DNA of 64,000 nucleotides, taken from positions 4,380,001-4,444,000 of the forward strand of contig NZ_CP015612.1 of the NCBI RefSeq assembly GCF_002138415.1, in the 5' to 3' direction. The DNA comes from Stenotrophomonas maltophilia. Lineage in GTDB: Bacteria; Pseudomonadota; Gammaproteobacteria; Xanthomonadales; Xanthomonadaceae. The translations under genes and the position numbers were made by a program. Positions 33,414-43,750 of this stretch are shown one piece after another; within the stretch, counting starts at the first letter, position 1; every line of letters starts with the position of its first letter. The notes beneath the pieces were generated by a model, which ran no database searches, was not told where the DNA came from, and worked only from the letters and a program-made list of their open reading frames with translations.

Positions 33414-34372
33414 GGCGCCCCCCAGCGAAGTGCTGGCAGGTCGACATTGCCACCGGACAGCACCAGGCCCACGCGCAGGCCGGCAAAACGCTGCGGCTGT
33501 GCCAGCACCGCGGCCAGCACGGTAGCCGAGGACGGCTCGACCACCTGCTTGAGCACCTCCCACAGCAGTCGCATCGCGGACATCGTCGCCGCGTCATCGA
33601 CCACGATCACCTCGGCACCGGCCGCACGCAGCAGTTCGAAGTTGGGCGCGCCGATCAGCGTACGCAGCCCATCGCAGATCGTGTCCGGGGTGAACGCCCC
33701 CTGGCGCTCGCCTGCGGCCAGTGATCGCGCGGTGTCGTCGGCACCGGCCGGCTCGGCCAGCACCAGGCGCGTCTGCGGGCTGGCATGCTGCAGCGCCAGG
33801 GCAGTACCGCTGGCCAGGCCACCACCGCCCACCGGCACCACCAGCACATCAAACGGGCCGTCGCTGTGCAGCAGTTCCAAGGCGGCGGTGCCCTGCCCGG
33901 CCATCACCGCCGGGTTCGTATAGGGATGCACCAGGGCCGCGCCGGTATCGGCCTGCACCTTGGTGCAGGTGGCCTCACGGTCGGCAATGGTCGGCGGGCA
34001 GCGCCAGAGCGTCGCGCCATGGCGCGCAATGTTGGCCAGCTTGGCCGCCACCGCCCCCTCCGGCACCACCACGTGGCAGGGAATGCCACGGGTGCGCGCG
34101 GCCAGTGCCAGGGCGGCGCCATGATTGCCGGAGGAGTGGGTGACTACACCGGCACTGGCGCGATCGGCCTCCAGCGACCACACCGCGTTGCAGGCACCAC
34201 GGAACTTGAATGCGCCGCCGCGCTGCAGGTGCTCGGCCTTGAACGCCAGCCGCGCGCCGGCCAGCGCATCGAGCGTGCGCGAGCGCAGCACCGGCGTCAC
34301 GCTGGCGTGCGGGGCGATCCTCGCGGCAGCAAGCAGGACGTCGTCGGCGCGGGGCAACAGTGAATCGCTCAT
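33410..34372 (-). CDS. PLP-dependent threonine/serine dehydratase-like enzyme
   Basis: 320 residues, fold type II PLP enzyme. The Schiff-base Lys lies in GGAFKFRGACNAV, the phosphate/carboxylate loop is THSSGNHGAALALAA, the PLP phosphate-binding glycine loop is VPVGGGGLASG, and the C-terminal SGGNVDL holds the pyridine contact. Length matches biodegradative threonine dehydratase catalytic domains and serine racemases; there is no C-terminal ACT regulatory domain, so feedback control by isoleucine is not expected. Whether it deaminates Thr/Ser or acts on a hydroxyaspartate-type substrate cannot be decided. It is co-transcribed with the DUF218 gene. Confidence 0.85.
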   Translation of the reverse strand: MSDSLLPRADDVLLAAARIAPHASVTPVLRSRTLDALAGARLAFKAEHLQRGGAFKFRGACNAVWSLEADRASAGVVTHSSGNHGAALALAARTRGIPCHVVVPEGAVAAKLANIARHGATLWRCPPTIADREATCTKVQADTGAALVHPYTNPAVMAGQGTAALELLHSDGPFDVLVVPVGGGGLASGTALALQHASPQTRLVLAEPAGADDTARSLAAGERQGAFTPDTICDGLRTLIGAPNFELLRAAGAEVIVVDDAATMSAMRLLWEVLKQVVEPSSATVLAAVLAQPQRFAGLRVGLVLSGGNVDLPALRWGAP

Positions 34373-34531
34373 GACGCAAGATTAACGTATGCCCCCGCGC
34401 TGGCGACCGGGACACAGGTCATGCCAGCATGCAGCCCTACGCCTCCATTCATCCTGGCCGGCGGAATTAAGGGCCGATTCAACGCTGGCGCCCGAAGCTG
34501 ACTGAACACCCGTCCTCTGGGGGGACCCACC

Positions 34532-35020
34532 ATGAAAACGCGCCTGATGCTTGCCGGTGGCCTGTTGCTGGCCCTGACCGGCTGCACCACCTATGACTAT
34601 GTCGGCGGCGGCCGCAGCGGCAGCTACTACCACGGTGCGCCGTCGGTGGAATACCGCTACCCGGCCGGCTATCCCTACAACTACGGCCCCTACTACGGTG
34701 GCTATGGCGGCTACTACGGCGGCTACGGCAACCCGTATTACTCGCGCCCGATCTACCGCCCGCCGCACAACCACCGCCCGCCGCCGCGTCCGCCCGGCAA
34801 CGGAGGCGAGAACCGTCCGCCACCGCCGTCGCGGCCGTCGTACAACGGGGGCTCGCCGTGGCGGAACATGGACTCGATGCGCCGCCCGCCGCAGTCCGGC
34901 GTGCGACCGTCGGCCCCTCCGCCGCAGGCCCGTCCGGCGCCGGCGCCGAGCGCGCCGAGGATGAACGGTTCCCCCTGGCGCAACATGGATCGTGCGACAC
35001 AGCGCACAGTTGAGCGCTGA
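34532..35020 (+). CDS. Small Gly/Tyr/Pro-rich lipoprotein
   Basis: 162 residues. Lipoprotein signal MKTRLMLAGGLLLALTGC with lipid-bearing Cys18. The mature chain is low complexity: a GYGG/YYGG-type segment (about 45-75), then a Pro/Arg-rich segment, and two copies of SPWRNMD (around 108-114 and 147-153), the last near the C-terminus. No domain is recognised. The anchor and Tyr/Gly-rich body fit an outer-membrane-associated surface protein. It ends 548 bp before mnmG, with structured intergenic sequence after it. Confidence 0.75.
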   Translation: MKTRLMLAGGLLLALTGCTTYDYVGGGRSGSYYHGAPSVEYRYPAGYPYNYGPYYGGYGGYYGGYGNPYYSRPIYRPPHNHRPPPRPPGNGGENRPPPPSRPSYNGGSPWRNMDSMRRPPQSGVRPSAPPPQARPAPAPSAPRMNGSPWRNMDRATQRTVER

Positions 35021-35070
35021 ACCGTCTTGCATTTCACACGGTCTAAGCCGCAATCTACGCGGACAGTGAC

Positions 35071-35226
35071 GGCCCGCGTCACAAAGTGACAAAAACGACA
35101 CGGGCCGCCGCAAAAAGCTCTACGTCGATATCCGACAGGAACATCTGGATCCCCCCTGTTCCGGCCCTGTCGGATGTCGGCACCTCTGAAGGCAGACGGC
35201 CCCGCGATGCGGGGCCGTTTGTTTTG
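35071..35226 (+). ncRNA. Candidate small RNA with two hairpins and Rho-independent terminator
   Basis: Three inverted repeats in a row in a gap without genes. The first is GGCCCGCGTC/GACACGGGCC (35071-35080 with 35097-35106). The second, TCCGACA/TGTCGGA, encloses GGAACA/TGTTCC with a C-rich loop ending CCCCCC (35131-35174). The third is a perfect 10-bp stem ACGGCCCCGC/GCGGGGCCGT followed by a T-rich tail. The architecture recalls Xanthomonas sX13, a small RNA with C-rich loops found across Xanthomonadaceae; identity is only suggested. No clear promoter was recognised, so the 5' end is approximate. Confidence 0.45.
35196..35226 (+). terminator. Rho-independent terminator
   Basis: A 10-bp GC-rich perfect stem (ACGGCCCCGC, loop GAT, GCGGGGCCGT) followed by TTTGTTTTG. 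It is too far (about 175 bp) from the lipoprotein gene to be its only terminator without a long 3' UTR, so it may end a small RNA. Confidence 0.8.
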
Positions 35227-35309
35227 TTGGGTCGCCAACCGGCGAGGGCCCCAGCCTTCGCAGACCCACGCCATGCGTGGATGGCGCCTTCCGGACAGCC
35301 GCAAAAAAC

Positions 35310-35418
35310 AGGGCCGGACAGTCCCCCGACTGCCGGCCCTCTGCTCCCCCACCGTGCGCCTGTACCGGCCCCTGTTCCAATTCCGGTCACGGGCGCCTAC
35401 GGCGCCAGCCACGGTGGG
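35310..35418. other. Structured intergenic region upstream of mnmG
   Basis: Two further foldable elements. At 35310-35340 a 12-bp stem AGGGCCGG-CAGT/ACTG-CCGGCCCT (one bulged A) has a CCCCCG loop. At 35348-35418 an outer 9-bp stem CCCACCGTG/CACGGTGGG encloses two smaller hairpins (ACCGG/CCGGT and GGCGCC-TAC-GGCGCC), giving a three-way-junction layout. It may be the 5' leader of mnmG mRNA or a separate RNA. No gene is supported in the gap. Confidence 0.4.
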
Positions 35419-35568
35419 TGCTATTGGGTTATCTGCAAAAATCCTGCCAACTTTAGGGCTGATTTCGGCGCCGGCCGGCCGGCACCGGCGTCCCGGCCCC
35501 GAATGGCGCTAAAATCGCCACCCCGGCGCCGCCCCCCGGCCGCGCCCGCCCCCAGCTGAACAGCCCCC

Positions 35569-37458
35569 ATGAATCCGTCCTTCCATCGTTACGACGTCAT
35601 CGTCATCGGCGGTGGCCACGCTGGCACCGAAGCCGCGCTGGCCGCGGCCCGCACCGGCGTGCGCACCCTGCTGCTGACCCACAACATCGAGACGGTGGGC
35701 GCGATGAGCTGCAACCCGGCCATTGGCGGCATCGGCAAAGGCCACCTGGTCAAGGAGATCGATGCCCTGGGCGGTGCGATGGCGCATGCCGCCGACCGCG
35801 CCGGTATCCAGTGGCGCACGCTCAACGCCTCCAAGGGTCCGGCCGTGCGCGCCACCCGCTGCCAGGCCGACCGCAACCTGTACCGCATGGCGATCCGCGC
35901 CATTGTCGAAGGGCAGGCCAACCTGACCGTATTCCAGGCGGCCGTCGATGACCTGGTCATCGAAGGCGACGCCGTGCGCGGGGTCATCACCCAGACCGGC
36001 CTGCGCTTCGACGCCGAGGCGGTGGTGCTGACCGCCGGCACCTTCCTGGCCGGTAAGATCCACGTCGGCCCGACCCAGTACGCCGCCGGCCGCATGGGCG
36101 ACCCGCCGGCCACCACGCTGGCCGCGCGCCTGCGCGAGCGCCCGTTCCAGGTCGACCGCCTGAAGACCGGCACGCCGCCGCGCATCGACGGCCGCTCGCT
36201 GGACTACAGCGTGATGGACGAGCAGCCTGGCGATTCGCCGCGCCCGGTGATGTCCTTCCTCGGCTCGGTGGACGAGCATCCGCAGCAGGTCAGCTGCTGG
36301 ATCACCCACACCACCGAGCAGACCCACCAGATCATCCGCGATGCGCTGCACCGCTCGCCGCTGTACAGCGGCCAGATCGAAGGCATCGGCCCGCGCTACT
36401 GCCCGTCCATCGAGGACAAGGTGGTGCGCTTTGCCGAGAAGGCCAGCCACCAGATCTTCGTCGAACCCGAAGGCCTGGGCATCGTCGAGATCTACCCCAA
36501 TGGCATCTCCACCTCGCTGCCGTTCGACGTGCAGCTGGAGATGGTGCGCAGCATCCGCGGCTTCGAGAACGCGCACATCACCCGCCCCGGCTACGCGATC
36601 GAGTACGACTTCTTCGACCCGCGCGGGCTGAAGGCCTCGCTGGAAACCAAGCTGGTCAACGGCCTGTTCTTCGCCGGCCAGATCAACGGCACCACCGGCT
36701 ATGAAGAAGCTGCCGCGCAGGGCCTGCTGGCCGGCCTCAACGCCGCACGCCAGGTGCGTGGGCTGGACGGCTGGTGCCCGCGTCGCGACGAAGCCTACCT
36801 GGGCGTGCTGGTGGATGACCTGATCACCCACGGCACCAACGAGCCGTACCGCATGTTCACCAGCCGCGCCGAGTACCGCCTGCAGCTGCGCGAGGACAAC
36901 GCCGACCAGCGCCTGACCCCGACCGGCCGCGAGATGGGCCTGGTGGATGACCGCCGCTGGGACGCGTTCGAGACCAAGCAGGCGGCCGTCGCCGCCGAGC
37001 GCGCGCGCCTGGGCGCACTGTGGGCAACCCCGGCCAATGCGCTGGGCCGCGAAGTGCAGGACACGCTGGGCGTGGCGGTCAGTCGCGAAACCAACGTGCT
37101 GGACCTGATCAAGCGCCCCGAGCTGGATTACGCGCAGCTGATGCAGGTGCCGTCGCTGGGCCCGGCCGTGGCCGACGGCAAGGTGGCCGAGCAGGTCGAG
37201 ATCGGCGTGAAGTATGCCGGCTACCTGGACCGCCAGCGCGAGGAGATCGAGCGCCAGCAACGGCATGAAGCCACGCCGATCGCCGAGGCCTTCGACTACG
37301 CGACGGTGCGCGGGCTGTCGGCCGAAGCGCTGCAGAAGCTGGAGCGCGTGCGCCCGCAGACCATCGGCCAGGCGCAGCGGATTCCCGGCATGACACCGGC
37401 GGCGATCTCGCTGCTGCTGGTGCACCTGGAGCGCGCACGCCGCGGCCGCGTGGCGTAA
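35569..37458 (+). CDS. mnmG: tRNA uridine 5-carboxymethylaminomethyl synthesis enzyme MnmG (GidA)
   Basis: 629 residues, full length. With MnmE it installs the cmnm5 group on wobble uridine 34 of several tRNAs, using FAD, NADH and methylene-tetrahydrofolate. The FAD loop is [20 protein letters not shown]; further marks are [51 protein letters not shown]-region Cys in QVSCWITHT, and [20 protein letters not shown]. The C-terminal helical part (tRNA/MnmE binding) is complete to RRGRVA. A -10-like TAAAAT lies about 55 bp upstream. Confidence 0.97.
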   Translation: MNPSFHRYDVIVIGGGHAGTEAALAAARTGVRTLLLTHNIETVGAMSCNPAIGGIGKGHLVKEIDALGGAMAHAADRAGIQWRTLNASKGPAVRATRCQADRNLYRMAIRAIVEGQANLTVFQAAVDDLVIEGDAVRGVITQTGLRFDAEAVVLTAGTFLAGKIHVGPTQYAAGRMGDPPATTLAARLRERPFQVDRLKTGTPPRIDGRSLDYSVMDEQPGDSPRPVMSFLGSVDEHPQQVSCWITHTTEQTHQIIRDALHRSPLYSGQIEGIGPRYCPSIEDKVVRFAEKASHQIFVEPEGLGIVEIYPNGISTSLPFDVQLEMVRSIRGFENAHITRPGYAIEYDFFDPRGLKASLETKLVNGLFFAGQINGTTGYEEAAAQGLLAGLNAARQVRGLDGWCPRRDEAYLGVLVDDLITHGTNEPYRMFTSRAEYRLQLREDNADQRLTPTGREMGLVDDRRWDAFETKQAAVAAERARLGALWATPANALGREVQDTLGVAVSRETNVLDLIKRPELDYAQLMQVPSLGPAVADGKVAEQVEIGVKYAGYLDRQREEIERQQRHEATPIAEAFDYATVRGLSAEALQKLERVRPQTIGQAQRIPGMTPAAISLLLVHLERARRGRVA

Positions 37459-37477
37459 CGCGGGATCGGTGGATGCC

Positions 37478-37550
37478 ATCCACGCATGGCGTGGATCTAC
37501 TGCAATGCGGTGCGCGATCCGTTCTGGTAGGTGTCGACCTTGGTCGACAC
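37478..37550. repeat. Two SMAG elements after mnmG
   Basis: 37478-37500 (ATCCACGC/GCGTGGAT, ending CTAC) and 37527-37550 (GTAG then GTGTCGACC/GGTCGACAC), in opposite orientation. Confidence 0.85.
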
Positions 37551-37647
37551 GGATGCATGAAGCATCCCGGCAGTTGCAGGTGTCGGCGGGGTCGCCATTG
37601 GCCGAGCGCGTATCATCGTCGCGAACGCCCTGATTTCCGGAGACACG

Positions 37648-38178
37648 ATGAACCCGCTGCGCCCCTTCCGCGACAAGATGCCCGTCCTCGGCGAGCGCGT
37701 GTACATCGATCCGGCCTGTACCCTCATCGGTGACGTGGAACTGGCCGACGACGTGTCGGTGTGGCCGGGCACGATCATCCGCGGTGACGTCAACTACGTG
37801 CGCATCGGCGCACGCACCAACGTGCAGGACGGCACCATCATCCACGTCAGTCACCACAGCCCGTACAACAAGGCCGGCTACCCGACCCTGATCGGCGAAG
37901 GCGTGACCGTCGGCCACGGCTGCATCATCCATGCCTGCACCATCGGCGATTACAGCCTGATCGGCATGGGTGCCTGCATCCTCGACGGTGCCCGCGTGGA
38001 GCGCCATGGCTTCGTCGGCGCCGGTGCGGTGGTCGGCCCGGGCAAGGTGGTGGGTGAAGGCGAGCTCTGGGTCGGCAACCCTGCCCGGCCAGCACGCACG
38101 CTGAGTGACAAGGAGATCGAGGCGCTGCATTACTCGGCCGACCACTACGTGCGGCTGAAGGACGAGTACCTGGGCTGA
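37648..38178 (+). CDS. Gamma-class carbonic anhydrase family protein (YrdA-like)
   Basis: 176 residues forming a left-handed beta helix of hexapeptide repeats (for example SVWPGTIIRGDVNYVRIGA, TNVQDGTIIHVSH, GVTVGHGCIIHACTIGDYSL, IGMGACILDGARV, GFVGAGAVVGPGKVV), closed by a C-terminal helix. The metal ligands of the family appear as His in IIHVSHHSP and the pair in VGHGCIIHAC. Homologues bind zinc or iron; carbonic anhydrase activity is variable among YrdA types, so the reaction is not certain. The gene stands alone between SMAG elements and the RDD operon. Confidence 0.9.
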   Translation: MNPLRPFRDKMPVLGERVYIDPACTLIGDVELADDVSVWPGTIIRGDVNYVRIGARTNVQDGTIIHVSHHSPYNKAGYPTLIGEGVTVGHGCIIHACTIGDYSLIGMGACILDGARVERHGFVGAGAVVGPGKVVGEGELWVGNPARPARTLSDKEIEALHYSADHYVRLKDEYLG

Positions 38179-38301
38179 ACGGCCAACGCCGCCATGCGGC
38201 TCTGCTAAAGTCTGGGCCCGACCAGGACCTGTCGAGACCCCCATGCCTGTGGCTGCCTGCCGGAGAGGACTCCGCCGCCCACAACGAAGGCCATCGCACT
38301 G

Positions 38302-38991
38302 ATGGCCGCACCGATGCTTGATACCTACCGCGAGGTGGTGACGCCGGAGGGTGTGCTGCTGCAGTTGCCGGCCGCCGGCCCACTGCCGCGGGCGATGGCC
38401 TGGCTGGTGGATCTCGGTGTGCGCATCGCGGTGCTGGTGCTGATGTCGATCCCGCTGGCACTGCTGGACAAATTCGGCTCCGGCCTCTACCTGGTGCTGA
38501 TGTTCCTGGTCTACTGGGCCTACCCGATCATCTGCGAGGCACTGTGGGGCCGTACCCTCGGCAAGCGCGCACTGGGCCTGCGGGTGCTGTCGCGCGATGG
38601 CGCACCGGTGGGCTGGATGGCGTCGATCACCCGCAATCTGCTGCGTACCGTGGACATGCTGCCGTTCGGCTATGCATTGGGCCTGATCAGCAGCCTGTTC
38701 GACCCGCATGGCCGGCGCCTGGGTGACCTGGTGGCCGGCACCGTGGTGGTGCACGCGCCTGCGCTGTACCTGCCGCCGCCCCTCACCATCGACAGCGTAC
38801 TGGCCCCGCCACAGCCGCTGCGCCCGGAAGAACAGGCCGCGCTGATGGCCTTTGCCGAGCGCGCGCCACGCTTGTCGGCGGCGCGCCAGCAGGAGCTGGC
38901 CAGCATTGCCGAGCCCCTCACCGGCACCCACGGCCAGGTCGCCGTGCTGCGCCTGTATGCAATGGCCAATTGGCTGCTGGGGCGGCGATGA
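38302..38991 (+). CDS. RDD-family membrane protein
   Basis: 229 residues, first gene of a six-gene overlapping operon. The RDD domain has three transmembrane helices with Arg/Asp landmarks: RAMAWLVDLGVRIAVLVLM, LYLVLMFLVYWAYPIICEAL, TLGKRALGLRVLSRDG and SLFDPHGRRLGDLVAGTVVV. A cytoplasmic tail of about 90 residues follows. RDD proteins are often found with SpoIIM, DUF4129, MoxR and DUF58 genes; some act in cation exchange, most are unknown. The stop overlaps the next ATG (ATGA). A TAAAGT -10-like sequence lies about 95 bp upstream. Confidence 0.88.
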   Translation: MAAPMLDTYREVVTPEGVLLQLPAAGPLPRAMAWLVDLGVRIAVLVLMSIPLALLDKFGSGLYLVLMFLVYWAYPIICEALWGRTLGKRALGLRVLSRDGAPVGWMASITRNLLRTVDMLPFGYALGLISSLFDPHGRRLGDLVAGTVVVHAPALYLPPPLTIDSVLAPPQPLRPEEQAALMAFAERAPRLSAARQQELASIAEPLTGTHGQVAVLRLYAMANWLLGRR

Positions 38992-39980
38992 AGCAGGAAC
39001 AGTTCGTCGCCCGCTACCAGCAGGAATGGCAGGACCTGGAGCAGTGGCTGCTGCTGCGCGCCGGTGCCGCACGCCGTACGCGCCGCAAGGCCAGCGGGCT
39101 GGCACTGGACGACACCGCCTTTCCGCAGCACTACCGGCGCCTGTGCCAGCAGCTGGCGCTGGCCCGTGAGCGCGGCTACAGCCCACAGCTGGTGCAGCGC
39201 CTGCAGCAGCTGATGCAGCAGGGCCACAGTGTGCTGTACCGCACGCGGCCGACGCGCTGGCGCGCGGCACTGGAATTCCTGGTGGCCGACTTTCCGCTGC
39301 TGGTGCGCAGCCAGGCACGCAGCATGTGGGTGGCACTGGCGATGTTCGCGTTGCCGGCGGTGGCCTGTTTCGTGCTGGCGCAGGCCTATCCGGACCTGAT
39401 CCACATGCTGATGGACAACCGCCAGATCGCCGAGATGGAGCGCATGTACGACCCTGCGGCCGAGCGCCTGGGGCGCGACAGCGGCACCGACTGGATGATG
39501 TTCGGCCATTACGTCATGAACAACATCAGCATCGCCCTGCGCACTTTCGCCAGCGGACTGCTGGCCGGGCTGGGTACGCTGCTGGTGCTGCTGTTCAACG
39601 GCGTGATCATCGGTTCGGTGGCCGGCCACCTGCAGCACATCGGCCATGGCGATCCGTTCTGGCGCTTCGTGGTCGGCCACGGCGCCTTCGAACTGACTGC
39701 GATCGTGATCGCGGGCGGTGCCGGCCTGCAACTGGGCATGAAGCTGCTGGCACCGGGCCGGCGCAGCCGCCTGGATGCACTGGTCGACGGCGGCCGCATC
39801 GGCGCACGGCTGTGCCTGGGCGTGGCCTTCATGCTGCTGGTCGCGGCCTTCATCGAGGCGTTCTGGTCGTCGATCGCCGAAGTACCGGCATGGGGCAAGT
39901 TCAGCGTGGCCGGCGTGCTGTGGGCTGGCGTGCTGCTCTGGCTGTGGCGTGGTGGGCGCGGAGGCGGCGATGCGGATTGA
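38988..39980 (+). CDS. SpoIIM-family membrane protein
   Basis: 330 residues from ATG 38988, inside the RDD stop codon. A soluble N-terminal part (about 1-95) is rich in Arg and Gln. The membrane domain of five or six helices includes ARSMWVALAMFALPAVACFV, MNNISIALRTFASGLLAG (conserved 'NNI..A...F..G' SpoIIM element), GTLLVLLFNGVIIGSVAGHL and HGAFELTAIVIAGGAGLQLG (the HG.FE motif of the family). In Bacillus SpoIIM works with SpoIID/P in septal peptidoglycan removal; in this non-sporulating lineage the role is unknown. Confidence 0.9.
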   Translation: MKQEQFVARYQQEWQDLEQWLLLRAGAARRTRRKASGLALDDTAFPQHYRRLCQQLALARERGYSPQLVQRLQQLMQQGHSVLYRTRPTRWRAALEFLVADFPLLVRSQARSMWVALAMFALPAVACFVLAQAYPDLIHMLMDNRQIAEMERMYDPAAERLGRDSGTDWMMFGHYVMNNISIALRTFASGLLAGLGTLLVLLFNGVIIGSVAGHLQHIGHGDPFWRFVVGHGAFELTAIVIAGGAGLQLGMKLLAPGRRSRLDALVDGGRIGARLCLGVAFMLLVAAFIEAFWSSIAEVPAWGKFSVAGVLWAGVLLWLWRGGRGGGDAD

Positions 39981-41586
39981 CCGCCTGGACGTGGTGCTGC
40001 GTGCACGCAGCGGCTGGGAGGCGATGGAGCTGGGCAGCGCCCTCGCCCGCCGCCATGCCCGCGCGGTGTGGGGCAGCTGGCTGCTGGCCAGCACTCCGCT
40101 GTTCGTGATCTTCAACGTACTGGGCTGGTGGCTGGATGCATTCGGCTGGGCCTGGCTGGCGATGTGGTGGTGCAAACCGCTGTTCGAACGTGCGCCGCTG
40201 TACGTGCTGTCGCGCGGCATCTTCGGCGAACCGGTCGGCACGCTGGCGGCGCTGCGCGCGCAACGTCACTGGGGCAACAGCGGATTCTGGGGCTACCTGG
40301 GCTGGCGTCGTTTCAGCGTGCTGCGCAGCCTGTGCCTGCCGGTGAACCTGCTCGAGGGCAACACACCGGGCCAGCGCGGCCCACGTCGTCGTGCAGTGGC
40401 AGCCGGCGCAGCGGGCGCGGCACTGGTACTGACCGTGACCTGCATGGCGTTCGAAGCCGTGCTGGTGTCCGGCGCGATCGGTGCGGTGTTCATGTTCATG
40501 CCACTGGAGCTGATGTCCGAATCATGGCGCGCCGCATGGGACATGATCGGCCAGGACACCCCCGCATGGGCACGGCTGGGCGTCAACCTGGCGTGCTGGC
40601 TGGCCTCGGTGCTGATCGGCCCGTTCTTCGTCGGTGCGGGCTTTGGCCTGTACTTGAACCGGCGTACACAGATGGAAGCCTGGGACGTGGAAATCGCCCT
40701 GCGGCGCCTGCGCGACCGCCTGCTGCCGGCGGCGTCAACGCTGGCGCTGCTGCTGTGCCTTGCACTGCCGCTGGTCTCCGCACCGGTGCATGCGCAGGAC
40801 GCGCAGACGGTCGCTGAGCAAGCCGACGATGCCGAAGAGGACGAAGACAGTGCGGAAGAACCGGCCACCGCGGCCAACGACCCCGCCAATACGCCGGCAA
40901 CGATCTTCGGCGGTACGCCGGTGGACACCGCCGGTTTCCGTCAGGCGGTGAACCGCGCCTATGAGGACCCGCTGCAGCGCCCGACCCGCGAGGTCACCCG
41001 CTGGAAGCCGATCGAGCAGTCCGAGGAAAAAAAGAAGGAAGACAAGCAGCTGCAGCGTGACACCAACAGCAAAGGTGAGCGCAAAGCGCGCAAGGACGGC
41101 ATCGCCTGGCTGGCACGGCTGGCCGAATGGGGCCTGTGGGGCCTGCTCGGCATCCTGCTGCTGGTGCTGCTGCTGACCGCGCGGCTGTGGCTGCCGTGGC
41201 TGCGGGGCAGTGGCCGGCGCAAGGCTGACGCAGCACCGCAGGTGCTGGAGGAACAGGTGGAACTGCCGGTGGTGCTGCCGCCGGACGTGGCCACCCAGGC
41301 TGGTCTGCTGTGGGACCAGGGCCGGCCGCGGCAGGCGTTGGCCCTGCTGTACCGCGCCAGCGTGCGCACGGTGGGCGAGCGCAGCGGTATAGCGCTTCCA
41401 CCCGGCGCCACCGAAGCGCAATGCCTGCGCGCGTCGCGGCGCATGCCCGAGCCCAGCGACCGTGACCTGTTCGCACGCATCGTGCGCATGTGGCAGTACG
41501 CCGCCTACGGTGGCCGCCTGCCCAGCCGCGCCGATTTCGATGCATTGGCCGACACCCTGCGCCAGCAGTACGGGTGGCAGGCATGA
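39970..41586 (+). CDS. DUF4129-domain membrane protein with internal signal-like segment
   Basis: 538 residues from ATG 39970, overlapping the SpoIIM gene by 11 bp. The N-terminal half has about four helices (from LLASTPLFVIFNVLGWWLDA to LACWLASVLIGPFFVGAGFG). Near residue 265-285 a stretch TLALLLCLALPLVSAPVHAQ looks like a signal peptide with a cleavage-type A-x-A, and is followed by an acidic, low-complexity periplasmic linker (ADDAEEDEDSAEEPATAAN). One more helix (WGLWGLLGILLLVLLLTARL) leads to a C-terminal DUF4129 module with LWDQGRPRQALALLYRASVR and RIVRMWQYAAYGGRLPS. Function unknown; operon partners suggest a shared membrane complex. Confidence 0.85.
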   Translation: MRIDRLDVVLRARSGWEAMELGSALARRHARAVWGSWLLASTPLFVIFNVLGWWLDAFGWAWLAMWWCKPLFERAPLYVLSRGIFGEPVGTLAALRAQRHWGNSGFWGYLGWRRFSVLRSLCLPVNLLEGNTPGQRGPRRRAVAAGAAGAALVLTVTCMAFEAVLVSGAIGAVFMFMPLELMSESWRAAWDMIGQDTPAWARLGVNLACWLASVLIGPFFVGAGFGLYLNRRTQMEAWDVEIALRRLRDRLLPAASTLALLLCLALPLVSAPVHAQDAQTVAEQADDAEEDEDSAEEPATAANDPANTPATIFGGTPVDTAGFRQAVNRAYEDPLQRPTREVTRWKPIEQSEEKKKEDKQLQRDTNSKGERKARKDGIAWLARLAEWGLWGLLGILLLVLLLTARLWLPWLRGSGRRKADAAPQVLEEQVELPVVLPPDVATQAGLLWDQGRPRQALALLYRASVRTVGERSGIALPPGATEAQCLRASRRMPEPSDRDLFARIVRMWQYAAYGGRLPSRADFDALADTLRQQYGWQA

Positions 41587-42763
41587 GTCCGCGCCTGTTC
41601 TGGTCGTTGCTGCTGGGTGCACTGGTGCTGTTCGGCGTACCGCTGACCGTGCTCTACCTGCGCACGCACGAGCGGGTGACCGAGACGATCCGGCTTCCGC
41701 CTCAGGGCGAGGCCGCCTATAACCCGCTGTACGTACTCGGCCAGGCCCTGCGCGCCGATGGCATCGACGTGCATTCGCGACCGCGGCTGGAGTTGCAGCA
41801 GATGACGCTGGGGCGCCACGACACGGTGGTGCTGCTGCAGGACAGCAGCGAACTGCCGGCGCCGGCGGTGAAACAGCTGCTGGACTGGGTCGACCAGGGC
41901 GGCCACTTGCTGGTGCGCACACCACCACGGGCCGAGGACGATGCCAGCAGCACGCAGGGCCCCCTGCTGGATCAGTTGGGCGTGGACAGCCTGTTCCAGC
42001 GCAGCGACTGCCAGGCCTTCCATGTCGACGACGATCCGGGCCACGTCGAATTCTGTGGTGGCCGCCGCTTCACGCTTGGGTTTGCGGCCAGTGCGCGGGC
42101 CGAACGCCGCTGGGGCACTGATCGCGACCTGGTGTTCGCGCGCCTGCGCCACGGCCAGGGCAGAGTGAGCGTGCTGGCCGACATGGAGTTCATGCGCAGC
42201 GAAGTGGACTCACCGGCAGCGCGCCTGGCCTCTGCCGCAGGCAAGGCCAGCGACGGCCTGCACGATCCTGCCCATCGCGACCTGACCCGCTACCTGCTCG
42301 ATCCGAACTACGGCAAGGGTGCGGTCTGGCTGGTCTATGCCAGCCGCCCGCCGTCGCTGTGGTCGCGCATGTTCTATCAGGGCTGGCCGCTGTGGGCGCC
42401 GCTGCTGCTGGCTTTGCTGGGCTGGTTGTGGGGCCGCTCGCAGCGCTTCGGCAGCCTGCTGCCGTCACCGGTGCTGGAACGCCGTTCGCTGCTGGAGCAC
42501 GTGCGCGCCAGTGGCGAACTGCTGCTGCGCTTCGGTCACGGCATGCGCCTGTACGAGGCCGTGCTCGCCCTGTTCCTGCACCGCCTGCGCCTGCGCGCAC
42601 CGATTGCCGCCGCACTGGATGGCGCGCCGCGCGAACAGGCCATCGCCGAACTGCTGTCCTGGCCGCAGGGCCGCGTTGCCAGCGCGCTCACGCCCCCTCC
42701 GCCGCACGATTCCTCCGCCCTGCGCGAGCGCATCCGCTTGCTGCTCCAGATGAGATCCCTGCT

Positions 42764-42767
<4 letters not shown>
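41583..42767 (+). CDS. DUF4350-domain protein
   Basis: 394 residues from ATG 41583, inside the stop of the previous gene. An N-terminal transmembrane helix (LFWSLLLGALVLFGVPLTVLY) is followed by a periplasmic DUF4350 domain of Rossmann-like form: NPLYVLGQALRADGIDV, HDTVVLLQDSSELP, VKQLLDWVDQGGHLLVRTPP, VSVLADMEFMRS and AVWLVYASRPPSLWSRM. A second helix (WPLWAPLLLALLGWLWG) returns to the cytoplasm, ending in a tail. Function unknown. The MoxR gene starts within its stop codon. Confidence 0.85.

Positions 42768-43746
<979 letters not shown>

Positions 43747-43750
<4 letters not shown>

Noticed and set aside
35509..39336. 1275-residue minus-strand frame opposite mnmG, carbonic anhydrase and RDD genes
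   Set aside because: It spans three well-supported genes on the other strand and has no recognisable domain.
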